40,624 nucleotides of DNA from an uncultured Pseudomonadota bacterium (GTDB lineage: Bacteria; Pseudomonadota; Alphaproteobacteria; RF32; CAG-239): assembly GCA_949295005.1 (NCBI GenBank), contig CASFJL010000012.1, forward strand, positions 1 through 40,624, given 5' to 3'. Below, piece after piece: positions 8,379-14,922 of the stretch. A program made the translations under genes and the position numbers. Positions within the stretch are counted from its first letter, which is position 1, and the number at the start of each line of letters is the position of its first letter. The notes under the pieces are model-generated. The model saw nothing but the letters and a program-made list of their open reading frames with translations, did not search any database and was not told the DNA's origin.

Positions 8379-8575
8379 GCGGATGTTAGAAAACCGTATA
8401 AACGCAGACGGCCCAGCTTTATTCAGCACGTAGCCTTATTCAGCCGACATCCGCCCACAAATGGACGGAGATCGGCATATTTATTTTTAGTCGTAATGCG
8501 ACGACTGCGTTTATTTAGGGTTTTCTAGGCCCGTAGCAAAACTCTTTTCTAGGGAGCTTTGCTTCCTTAAAACTA
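8343..8575 (-). ncRNA. Candidate structured RNA (sRNA or cis-regulatory leader)
   Basis: This gap has no good reading frame but is far richer in G+C than its surroundings and dense with complementarity. A long helix pairs plus 8387-8407 with 8505-8527 (9 bp and 10 bp around a small internal loop). It encloses a hairpin at 8489-8506 and a 5+6 bp hairpin at 8443-8476, and two near-identical units reading GCTGAATAA on the minus strand. A second 10-bp pairing, 8377-8386 with 8447-8456, would compete with the inner hairpin or make a pseudoknot with the long helix. A 9-bp hairpin lies toward the 5' end near 8536-8562. I could not match it to tmRNA, RNase P RNA, 4.5S RNA, 6S RNA or a named riboswitch by its conserved words. 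The 5' end is a guess. Confidence 0.6.
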
Positions 8576-8610
8576 ATGGTAATATAAAAATAAATCAAGA
8601 TATTTTTGTA

Positions 8611-10032
8611 TCAAATCACATTTTGTTTGCGATTTAGCATTGCGGCCATGGTTAAAGATGTGGTGATAGCGGCATCATTATCTTGTCTGCGGTTAAATAC
8701 GTCTTTGCCTCTTTTTCCGCTGGCGGCATTTTCTAAAACAGTTTTGAACTGTTGAGAACCAAAATTATAACCAAAATGCGAGCCCGTAATATGCCCAATA
8801 TTGTGACCATATTCAGGGTCTGTAATATCAATGAGCTTTTCTTTGTTATTAACTAATGTGAATTTTTCTTCATTTCTCAGAGCAACAACAAAGTTTCTTT
8901 GATCAGGCATTATGGAAACTTTTGCCGGAAGGGTGCTTCCTTCTTGATATTTGCATGTTTCATAAAGCTCAGGGCTGTTCATTTTGCTAAAAGGTTCTTT
9001 TTTGCCGGTGTCATTTGCCTCATTGGAGAAAAAATGCACCCCTGAATAGTTTAAATTTTTGCTCAATGGCAAAAAGCCATAGCTGATTAAGAATAAATTG
9101 TGAAGAGCTTCTTTAGTTTCAGCTTCAGAGTAAACTTGAGAAGAAATTTGTTCCAAGGCAGTGCTAATGCGGTGTGCGTCTGCAGTGCCGGCACAATAAC
9201 TCATAAATGTTAGATTGCTAAAGTTTTGCTTGAGTTGCTCTTTATTATATTTTTTTGCTTGCAATACTTTGCCTTCATTATCAACCTCTATTTGAGAAGA
9301 AATGAAAGGTAGAAAAGCTTGTTTGACTAAGCTTAAGTCTTGTTCTTCAACGTATGTTTCCGGATGCAAAATGGTGCGGATGGTGGAGCTGATTTTGGCA
9401 CAACGAGATTTTTGAATTGGAAAATAGGCAACATATACATCAACATCTTGTCCAAAAACTTGCTTGTTATCCAATGAATGATACATATTTTTATAAAGCC
9501 ATTTTTTTAATTCCGCTTCATTATTTTTGATGCGAAAAGGCATAAATAAAACCAGATTTTTGCGCTTTGGGTTAAGCAGAGTGTGTTGATTGTCTGAGCG
9601 GAGATTTTCAATGCCATCAGATAAATCTAATTTGCAAAAAAGATATCCGGCATTGTCATCAAAATTATGATTATCTCCTTTAATTTGTCCGTTGCAAGAT
9701 ACAACATAATGGCTTGAGGCATCAAACAAGCGCAACATATCTTGGTCACAGGTGAATTTGCTGTCGATATTATGCAAAACTTTTTGAGCATCTCTCATAT
9801 AACCACGCAGAAATAAGGCGTATTGTCTCAGGCTTTTTTCATCTATGGCATATCTTTGCGAATCAATCGGTGGAATGTTAGAAGTTATAAAAAAACAATT
9901 TAGCTCTGATAAAAATTTTTTAACACGCTCTGGTGTTTGTTCATTGTTACTATGGTTGAGAAAAATGCTTTTGTGTAAGACATCTTCTTGCATAGCATTA
10001 TAAAATATTTTGGCAAATGGGTTATTGTTCAT
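8611..10032 (-). CDS. Unrecognised 473-aa protein
   Basis: I do not recognise this family. The protein is soluble, with no signal peptide or membrane helix. The start is taken at MNNNPFAKIF (10032) because an upstream in-frame extension would run across the esterase start on the other strand. Visible elements are a possible nucleophile-elbow-like SYCAGTADAHR near the middle, a beta-rich stretch (VDVYVAYFP), and a His/Gly-rich C-terminus (YGHNIGHITGSHFGYNFG). These could fit a divergent hydrolase fold, but that is speculation. The C-terminus contains an Arg/Asp-rich GKRGKDVFNRRQDND. It is transcribed toward the structured RNA, which could alternatively be its 3' untranslated region. Confidence 0.75.
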   Translation of the reverse strand: MNNNPFAKIFYNAMQEDVLHKSIFLNHSNNEQTPERVKKFLSELNCFFITSNIPPIDSQRYAIDEKSLRQYALFLRGYMRDAQKVLHNIDSKFTCDQDMLRLFDASSHYVVSCNGQIKGDNHNFDDNAGYLFCKLDLSDGIENLRSDNQHTLLNPKRKNLVLFMPFRIKNNEAELKKWLYKNMYHSLDNKQVFGQDVDVYVAYFPIQKSRCAKISSTIRTILHPETYVEEQDLSLVKQAFLPFISSQIEVDNEGKVLQAKKYNKEQLKQNFSNLTFMSYCAGTADAHRISTALEQISSQVYSEAETKEALHNLFLISYGFLPLSKNLNYSGVHFFSNEANDTGKKEPFSKMNSPELYETCKYQEGSTLPAKVSIMPDQRNFVVALRNEEKFTLVNNKEKLIDITDPEYGHNIGHITGSHFGYNFGSQQFKTVLENAASGKRGKDVFNRRQDNDAAITTSLTMAAMLNRKQNVI

Positions 10033-10103
10033 GGTCTTGTATTCTTTTTTTGTTATGTTAATATTCCTATATTCAAGTCTTATATAATTTAGGAGAGTTT
10101 GTC

Positions 10104-10796
10104 TTGTCACATTATGTTCATAAGTGTTACAACAAAGGTAAAACACCTCATAAATTGGTCTTCTTTATTCATGGATATAACGGTTCTGCCGCAGATATTG
10201 ATTATGCCGCGCAGATGCTTTTGGCAAAATTAGATAACGTATGCCTTGTTTTGCCCGAAGCCACAGATGTTTGTGAAAAAAATCCGGAAAAGAAACAATG
10301 GTTCAGTTTGCGTCAGTTCGACTCTCAAGATTTGCGCCGAAATCCTCAAACGTCGGTTGAACAGGTTGTAGATATTTATAATCACGTCGGCGAAGATATG
10401 CTCAAAGTTGCCAGAAATTTGAACCAAATGTTAGATGAAGCACAACAAGAATATCAAATCGGTGATGACAACACATATATCATGGGCTTTTCTCAAGGGG
10501 CAATGCTTGCTATTTTTACTTCCTTAATCAGAAAAAATCCAGTTAAAGCTTGTTTTGCTCTTTCCGGTATTGTTGCCGGAAAAGACGAGTTGGCAAAACA
10601 TATATTGTCTCATCCAAAAGTATTTATGTTTCATGGAAAAGAGGATTTATCAGTACAGTATAAAACTTTAGATTTTTCATTAAACTGGTTGGCAGAGCAT
10701 CATATTCCGGTCACGGATTTTCGTTATGATGGGTTGGCTCATCGCATGATTGATGATGAGATGAAAGTTATTGCTAAGGAAATTTTATCTGACTGA
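10104..10796 (+). CDS. Phospholipase/carboxylesterase-type serine hydrolase
   Basis: A 230-aa alpha/beta hydrolase of the phospholipase/carboxylesterase (Abhydrolase_2, YpfH-like) family. It shows an oxyanion-side FFIHGYNGSAAD, the nucleophile elbow GFSQGA with the catalytic Ser, a catalytic Asp in FHGKEDLSVQ and a His in GLAHRM. Substrates of this family are esters or thioesters and are not predictable here. The start is a TTG at 10104, chosen because AGGAGAG lies 7 bases upstream and no suitable in-frame ATG occurs nearby. It is cytoplasmic, with no signal peptide, and is divergent from the 473-aa gene with a compact shared upstream region. Confidence 0.85.
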   Translation: MSHYVHKCYNKGKTPHKLVFFIHGYNGSAADIDYAAQMLLAKLDNVCLVLPEATDVCEKNPEKKQWFSLRQFDSQDLRRNPQTSVEQVVDIYNHVGEDMLKVARNLNQMLDEAQQEYQIGDDNTYIMGFSQGAMLAIFTSLIRKNPVKACFALSGIVAGKDELAKHILSHPKVFMFHGKEDLSVQYKTLDFSLNWLAEHHIPVTDFRYDGLAHRMIDDEMKVIAKEILSD

Positions 10797-10845
10797 CCTT
10801 GTTTTTTATAAATAAAAAATTATCTCTTAGTTTAGAGGTAATAAA

Positions 10846-11346
10846 ATGATGGTAATATATGTTCATGATAAAATGCAGCAAGGATATTCCTATGAGCTTA
10901 CAGAGCCTATGGGAATGAATTTTGCCGCAGATTTTAAGCCCGAACTCACGCCACAACAAATGTTAGAATTAGGTGTGTTTGAAGGGCATTATCTGAATGA
11001 TTGCCAAAATGAATTTCCGCCAACGTGGTTTGCAAATGCGCGTTTGTCTTTGGATAAACCGGATGAAAAAATTAATTGCTTTCATATAAAGTCACGTCAG
11101 CCTTTGCAAGAATGGCAACGAAAAGGGTGGATTATTGGTCCTGATGTGCGCGGGTGGTTTCAGTGGTATTGTCGCTATTATATGGGAAGACGTCTGCCCG
11201 AAATAGATGCCCTGCAAATTAAACGATGGAAAGCCTTTAAACGCCACAAAGCACAAGTTGAACAAAATTGTCTTGTCGGAGATTTAGATTGTCGTCCACG
11301 TCAGCGTCAAGCTTTGTTGCAGTGGGCTTATAATCCATTTATTTAG
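10846..11346 (+). CDS. Conserved small protein of unknown function
   Basis: A 166-aa protein rich in Trp, Tyr and Arg. The C-terminal half has a dense block of likely conserved residues (GWFQWYCRYYMGRR, RWKAFKRHKAQVEQNC, CRPRQRQALLQWAYNPF). I remember similar hypothetical proteins in diverse bacteria but no assigned function. Two Cys (in QNCLVGDLDC) and the basic helix suggest metal or nucleic-acid contact, which is inference only. Tandem ATG codons at 10846 and 10849 follow AGAGGTA. A small membrane-peptide gene begins 10 bases after its stop. Confidence 0.82.
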   Translation: MMVIYVHDKMQQGYSYELTEPMGMNFAADFKPELTPQQMLELGVFEGHYLNDCQNEFPPTWFANARLSLDKPDEKINCFHIKSRQPLQEWQRKGWIIGPDVRGWFQWYCRYYMGRRLPEIDALQIKRWKAFKRHKAQVEQNCLVGDLDCRPRQRQALLQWAYNPFI

Positions 11347-11355
11347 GAGAGAAAA

Positions 11356-11436
11356 GTGAATTGGGAGAACAGACATAAAATTATTTTCTTGATTGTTTTA
11401 ATTTTGGTTGCATTGGCTTTGGTTTTACTTAACTAG
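11356..11436 (+). CDS. 26-aa single-pass membrane peptide (GTG start)
   Basis: This short frame begins at GTG with TAGGAGAG immediately upstream at normal spacing. It reads MNWENRHK, then about 17 uninterrupted aliphatic residues (IIFLIVLILVALALVLL), then Asn and a stop. A polar, positively charged N-terminus followed by one membrane helix is the usual form of bacterial small membrane proteins. It sits directly behind the 166-aa gene and could be coupled to it. The evidence is the ribosome-binding site and the clean hydrophobic segment; homologues are unknown to me. Confidence 0.6.
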   Translation: MNWENRHKIIFLIVLILVALALVLLN

Positions 11437-11539
11437 TCGTAAAAGATGAAAATTTGGCATTGGATAGTAATTTTGGGGCGATTTTTGCGATTTTAATTAC
11501 ATTTTTATATTAATTTCTAAAAAAATGTAAAATTTTTGC

Positions 11540-11568
11540 TTGACAGTAGTGTTAAAAAAGAGTAAATA
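11540..11568 (+). promoter_or_regulatory. Promoter of the initiator tRNA gene
   Basis: A perfect TTGACA at 11540-11545 is followed after 17 bases by TAAATA (11563-11568), a weak -10. The G-rich bases after the -10 resemble the discriminator of stable-RNA promoters. Confidence 0.5.
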
Positions 11569-11597
11569 GGGGTTGTTCGCGATGAGCAATAACTTAT

Positions 11598-11674
<77 letters not shown>

Positions 11675-11682
11675 AAAAGAAA

Positions 11683-11711
11683 AAAGCCAGCCTTTGAGGC
11701 TGGTTTTTTTG
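11683..11711 (+). terminator. Terminator of the tRNA transcript
   Basis: AAGCCAGCC and GGCTGGTT pair around a short TTTGA loop and run into seven T. It lies 10 bases after the tRNA CCA end. Confidence 0.9.
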
Positions 11712-11742
11712 TTTTTGTATGGCGCGGCTGATTTCTTTTGTC

Positions 11743-12279
11743 TTATTTTACCAAGTGGATGTGTTGGGAGATGTGATTGCCAAACAGCGTGTGATAAAGA
11801 TTGAAATAATCTTTATATTCCAGTTGGCAATTATCAGCTAAAATTTCCATTTCAGTTCCCATCAAATCAACCATAAAGGGTACATTTTGCATACCATTTT
11901 TAAGGTAAAAACTCTTTCTTTTTTGTCTTTGAATTTTATTGTCAGCATCAATATCAACGCGTTCTATTTCTAAGAAAAAACGCTTATCCTTATAGCGTTG
12001 TTTTATATTTTGAAAAGCTTTTGAGCCTATGCCAGAGCTACGTTGATGTGATGAAATGGCAAAGTAATCTAACAAAACCATGTCTTTATGTTTTGCTGTA
12101 ATTGCTAAGCCTAAAAAATCATTATGCTCATTTTCTATGGCCAAAATTTCACTTTGTCCTTTATCTCTTGTTTGCAAGAGAAGAGAGAAGGGCTTTCTTT
12201 CTTCTTTGGGAAAAGCCTCAATATATAAGCTTTGGATTTTATCTAAAAGATTTTTATCAAATGCTTCTGTTAGTTTCAT
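11743..12279 (-). CDS. GNAT-family N-acetyltransferase
   Basis: A 178-aa protein with the GNAT core: LLDYFAISSHQRSSGIGSKAF holds the beta-4 strand and the acetyl-CoA pyrophosphate loop (R-S-S-G-I-G), followed by FFLEIERVD and FYLKNGM. It would transfer an acetyl group to an amine; the acceptor is not predictable. The gene starts 14 bases after the beta-lactamase stop on the same strand, so the two form a small operon. The ATG is preceded by AAGGAGAG. It could be a resistance-type or protein-modifying acetyltransferase, but nothing in the sequence decides. Confidence 0.85.
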   Translation of the reverse strand: MKLTEAFDKNLLDKIQSLYIEAFPKEERKPFSLLLQTRDKGQSEILAIENEHNDFLGLAITAKHKDMVLLDYFAISSHQRSSGIGSKAFQNIKQRYKDKRFFLEIERVDIDADNKIQRQKRKSFYLKNGMQNVPFMVDLMGTEMEILADNCQLEYKDYFNLYHTLFGNHISQHIHLVK

Positions 12280-12293
12280 ATTCTCTCCTTATT

Positions 12294-13169
12294 TTATTTT
12301 AGTTTTTCATAAACAAGTTTGGATACTTGGGCGATGAGATTGGCGTTTTGATCATTACTCATCTTAGAGTTTTTAATCAATACCACGATGTAATAAATTT
12401 CTCCATTAGGAAGAACGATAAATCCGGCATCATTATCGCCGATTTTTACACCATTATCATCTCTGTCTGATGAGCCTGTTTTGTGTCCGATAACAATTTC
12501 ATTCGGTAGTCCGGCTTTGAGCTTATTGTTGCCTGTTTGAGTTTGTTGCATTATCTTTTTGAAAATATCCGTTTGCTTTGAAGAAAGAATTTTTCCATCA
12601 TTAACGGCTTTCAAAAATAAGGCAATATCTTGAGGTCGGGCAACATTTAATTTTTGGTTTTGAATATCTTCGCTCATTTGTTTTTCAGTGGCTTTGATTA
12701 CAATTTGCGGAAAGCTAGCTGATGAAATAAATTGATTGAGATTATCCATGCCGCCTAAATAAGATATAAGAACATCTGTGGCGATATTATCACTTTGTGC
12801 AAGCATGTATGTAAGCAGTTCTTCTATGGTGCTTTGGTAAGGATATTTTTTTATTTTGTCTCTTAGGGGACTATAAGTTTGATAAATCATATCTTGAGAG
12901 ATGATGATAGGGCTATTTAATGATACATTTTCTTTTTCTATCTTGTCTAAAACTGCAGCAGCAACAAAGATTTTGAACACACTCATCATGGGATAAGTCT
13001 CAGTATTGTTTAGAAAAAAGTTTTTATTTCCTTTGATAACAGCCACACCGACATTACAATTTTTGTTTAACAATAAACTTTGTAATTTATATTGCAGGCT
13101 GTTTGTATATGAATAAACAGTGAAACCAAAGGTTGCGCATAAGATAAAAACAAAAATCTTTATTTTCAT
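12294..13169 (-). CDS. Class A beta-lactamase, A2 (CfxA/PER/VEB-like) type
   Basis: A 291-aa periplasmic serine beta-lactamase that hydrolyses the beta-lactam ring. A signal sequence (KIKIFVFILCATFGFTVYS) opens the protein. Catalytic motifs are complete: S63-V-F-K66 (SxxK), S126-D-N128 (SDN), E162 in ATEKQMSED for the deacylating Glu, and K230-T-G232. The segment around E162, lacking the usual ExELN and continuing to QKLN, and the GHKTGSSDRD block match the A2 subgroup that includes CfxA, CblA, PER and VEB. The spectrum cannot be read from sequence. It has its own promoter and a GNAT gene downstream. Base composition resembles the surroundings, so any acquisition was not recent. Confidence 0.92.
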   Translation of the reverse strand: MKIKIFVFILCATFGFTVYSYTNSLQYKLQSLLLNKNCNVGVAVIKGNKNFFLNNTETYPMMSVFKIFVAAAVLDKIEKENVSLNSPIIISQDMIYQTYSPLRDKIKKYPYQSTIEELLTYMLAQSDNIATDVLISYLGGMDNLNQFISSASFPQIVIKATEKQMSEDIQNQKLNVARPQDIALFLKAVNDGKILSSKQTDIFKKIMQQTQTGNNKLKAGLPNEIVIGHKTGSSDRDDNGVKIGDNDAGFIVLPNGEIYYIVVLIKNSKMSNDQNANLIAQVSKLVYEKLK

Positions 13170-13197
13170 ATCATTTCCTTAATTTTAATCAAACCAA

Positions 13198-13226
13198 ATT
13201 ATAAGGTCAAATTTAGAAGCTTTCAA
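13198..13226 (-). promoter_or_regulatory. Promoter of the beta-lactamase gene
   Basis: On the minus strand TTGAAA (plus 13221-13226) and a perfect TATAAT (plus 13198-13203) are 17 bases apart. It lies about 30 bases upstream of the start codon and should be strong and constitutive unless a regulator acts. Confidence 0.72.
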
Positions 13227-13243
13227 TTAAAAAGCTCTTAATA

Positions 13244-13272
13244 CTTGATTTTATTAATTAAATTTTCTATAA
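13244..13272 (+). promoter_or_regulatory. Promoter of the ASCH-domain gene
   Basis: TTGATT (13244-13249) and TATAAA (13267-13272) with a 17-base spacer, back to back with the beta-lactamase promoter. The leader is about 30 bases. Confidence 0.5.
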
Positions 13273-13306
13273 ATATTTTGTTCTATTTATTATGAAAGAG
13301 AAATAA

Positions 13307-13639
13307 ATGCATAAGATGAGCGTAAAAGAAAAATATTATGGCCTTCTTAAATCGGGTATAAAAACTATTGAATTAAGGCTTTTAGATGATAAAAGACAAA
13401 AGATAAAAATTGGAGATGTGATTGAGTTTTCCAATGCATCAAATACAAATGAAATTTTTTTTGCCCAAGTGATTGACTTATATAAAGCTCCTGATTTTGA
13501 AACACTGTGTTTAAAAATAGCTGTTCAACAAGTTGGATTTTTATCACAAGATGAATTATTAAAATCATTAGAAGAATTTTATTCTATTCAACAGCAAAAA
13601 AAGTTTGGGGTTGTTGGAATAGAAGTCAAAATTTTATAA
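13307..13639 (+). CDS. ASCH-domain protein
   Basis: A 110-aa protein covering one ASCH domain, the PUA-like fold proposed to bind RNA or modified nucleosides. Family features are the N-terminal KEKYYGLLKSGIKTIELRLLDDKR, the barrel strand IKIGDVIEF and the closing GVVGIEVKIL. Related small ASCH proteins act as RNA-binding regulators or as amidohydrolases on acetylated cytidine; which applies is not visible. The start at 13307 follows AAAGAGA. It is a single-gene unit between its own promoter and a terminator. Confidence 0.82.
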   Translation: MHKMSVKEKYYGLLKSGIKTIELRLLDDKRQKIKIGDVIEFSNASNTNEIFFAQVIDLYKAPDFETLCLKIAVQQVGFLSQDELLKSLEEFYSIQQQKKFGVVGIEVKIL

Positions 13640-13678
13640 TTTTAGCCTAATTTCAGATTTTTTATTGGTGAAAATATT

Positions 13679-13719
13679 AAAAAAGACAAGAACTTTTGTT
13701 TTAAGCTCTTGTCTTTTTG
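13679..13719. terminator. Bidirectional terminator between the ASCH gene and pflA
   Basis: AAAAAGACAAGAAC pairs with GCTCTTGTCTTTTT with one mismatch and a loop of about 12 bases. A and T runs flank both sides, so it can serve both convergent genes. Confidence 0.8.
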
Positions 13720-13727
13720 TTTCATTA

Positions 13728-14495
13728 TTAAATTTGATGTTCGGCTTGAGAGATTTTTTCTCTTTCTTGTTTATAGGCTTTTACAATCATTTCTCTGGCT
13801 TGAAGGGCTTGCTGCTTGGTTAGAGCAGGGACACCTAAAAGCGGGTATGAAATATTCAAATTTTGATACTTTGGAATGGCCATATCATGGTATGGCAAAA
13901 CATCTAAAGCCGCAATGTTATGTAATTTGGCTAAAAATTCGCCCAGACGAGTTAAATATTTTTCCTTAAAAGTAATCCCCGGGACAACCACATGTCTGAC
14001 CCACATTGGCTTTTTGATATCAGATAAATATTGAGCAAATTCCAAAATATTTTTATTGGTATGTCTGGTTAGTTTTTTGTGTTCTTCATCATCAATATGT
14101 TTAATATCTAATAAAACCAAGCTGGTGTATTTCAAAAGTTCATCAACTTTGGTGGTATCATTTTTATTAAACAGCACGCCTGACGTATCCAGTGCGGTAT
14201 GAATGCCCTTGGCTTGTGCTTTTTTGAACAATTCGGTTACAAAATCCATTTGCAGCATAGGCTCGCCACCTGTTACGGTGATGCCGCCATGACAAAACTC
14301 TTTTACGCCGTCATATTGTTTCAAAACTTCATCGGCACTCATTCTTTGGTTTTCTTTTATATCCCAAGTATCTGGGTTATGGCAATATTGACAACGCATG
14401 GGGCAGCCTTGGGTAAAGACAACAAATCTTATCCCCGGTCCGTCAACTGTTCCGCAGCTTTCTATTGAATGTATATTTCCTAAAATTTCTGACAT
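13728..14495 (-). CDS. pflA: Pyruvate formate-lyase activating enzyme
   Basis: A 255-aa radical-SAM enzyme that installs the glycyl radical on pyruvate formate-lyase. The [4Fe-4S]/AdoMet motif is C31-x3-C35-x2-C38 in TQGCPMRCQYCHNPDTWD. The N-terminal GTVDGPGIRFVVF and GGEPMLQ segments are typical of PflA. Length matches the E. coli enzyme (246 aa). The ATG follows AAGGAG. It is the last gene of the pflB/radical-domain/pflA set, but a terminator lies just before it, so expression depends on read-through or a promoter not evident in the short gap. Confidence 0.95.
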   Translation of the reverse strand: MSEILGNIHSIESCGTVDGPGIRFVVFTQGCPMRCQYCHNPDTWDIKENQRMSADEVLKQYDGVKEFCHGGITVTGGEPMLQMDFVTELFKKAQAKGIHTALDTSGVLFNKNDTTKVDELLKYTSLVLLDIKHIDDEEHKKLTRHTNKNILEFAQYLSDIKKPMWVRHVVVPGITFKEKYLTRLGEFLAKLHNIAALDVLPYHDMAIPKYQNLNISYPLLGVPALTKQQALQAREMIVKAYKQEREKISQAEHQI

Positions 14496-14528
14496 ATTTT
14501 TCTCCTTGATGTATCAATATCCCATAAT

Positions 14529-14562
14529 AAAAAAAAAGCAAGATATAAAATCTTGCTTTTTC
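14529..14562 (-). terminator. Terminator between the glycyl-radical gene and pflA
   Basis: On the minus strand AAAGCAAGA and TCTTGCTTT pair over a short loop and continue into nine T. It should end transcripts from the radical-domain gene, possibly with partial read-through into pflA. Confidence 0.8.
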
Positions 14563-14580
14563 TTAAATTCAATCTGCTGA

Positions 14581-14823
14581 TTAGCCGTTAATAGCAGAGT
14601 GGAATGTTCTTGAAATAACATCATCTTGTTGCTCTTTGGTCAACTTAATGAAGTTTACAGCATAACCAGAAACGCGAACCGTCAATTGCGGATATTGTTC
14701 CGGGTGAGCTTGAGCATCAAGCAAAGTTTCTCTGTTGAATACGTTTACGTTCAAGTGGTGACCACCTTTTTCAACATAACCGTCCAACAAATTAATCAAG
14801 TTTTCTTCTTGTTGAGTAGCCAT
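14581..14823 (-). CDS. grcA: Detached glycyl-radical domain of pyruvate formate-lyase (GrcA/YfiD-like)
   Basis: An 80-aa protein equal to the extreme C-terminus of an ordinary pyruvate formate-lyase: [25 protein letters not shown], then the radical motif RVSGYAV with the radical Gly at residue 53, then [15 protein letters not shown]. coli GrcA (127 aa) carries such a domain as a spare part for damaged PflB. Here the large subunit next to it ends before this region, so this protein should be its obligatory radical partner and the substrate of PflA. The start at 14823 follows AAAGAAAGG; an upstream TTG (14844) is less likely. It has its own strong promoter and a terminator. Confidence 0.93.
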   Translation of the reverse strand: MATQQEENLINLLDGYVEKGGHHLNVNVFNRETLLDAQAHPEQYPQLTVRVSGYAVNFIKLTKEQQDDVISRTFHSAING

Positions 14824-14870
14824 TTTTTTACCTTTCTTTATCAATAGTTTCTTTAACGTAACCGTGATTT

Positions 14871-14906
14871 GTGAATAGTGTTACTTAGAGATTATACACT
14901 ATTCAC
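14871..14906. repeat. Inverted repeat over the glycyl-radical gene promoter
   Basis: GTGAATAGTGT (14871-14881) and ACACTATTCAC (14896-14906) are perfect 11-base inverted copies 14 bases apart. The right arm overlaps the spacer and the last base of the -10 box, and the left arm falls just downstream of the start of transcription. This is the arrangement of an operator; in RNA it could also fold, but no T-run follows. Confidence 0.6.
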
Positions 14907-14919
14907 GCCTCACTGTCAC
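14891..14919 (-). promoter_or_regulatory. Strong promoter of the glycyl-radical domain gene
   Basis: On the minus strand GTGACA (plus 14914-14919) and a perfect TATAAT (plus 14891-14896) are 17 bases apart. It lies between the pflB stop and the small gene, so the radical subunit can be made independently of pflB. The leader would be about 60 bases. Confidence 0.72.
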
Positions 14920-14922
14920 TAA

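Noticed and set aside
8401-8520. Reading frame for a tmRNA tag within the structured RNA
   Set aside because: A GCA codon follows an AAACGCA-like context on the minus strand, but the frame does not end in a typical short Ala-rich tag, and no tRNA-like acceptor or T-arm was found.
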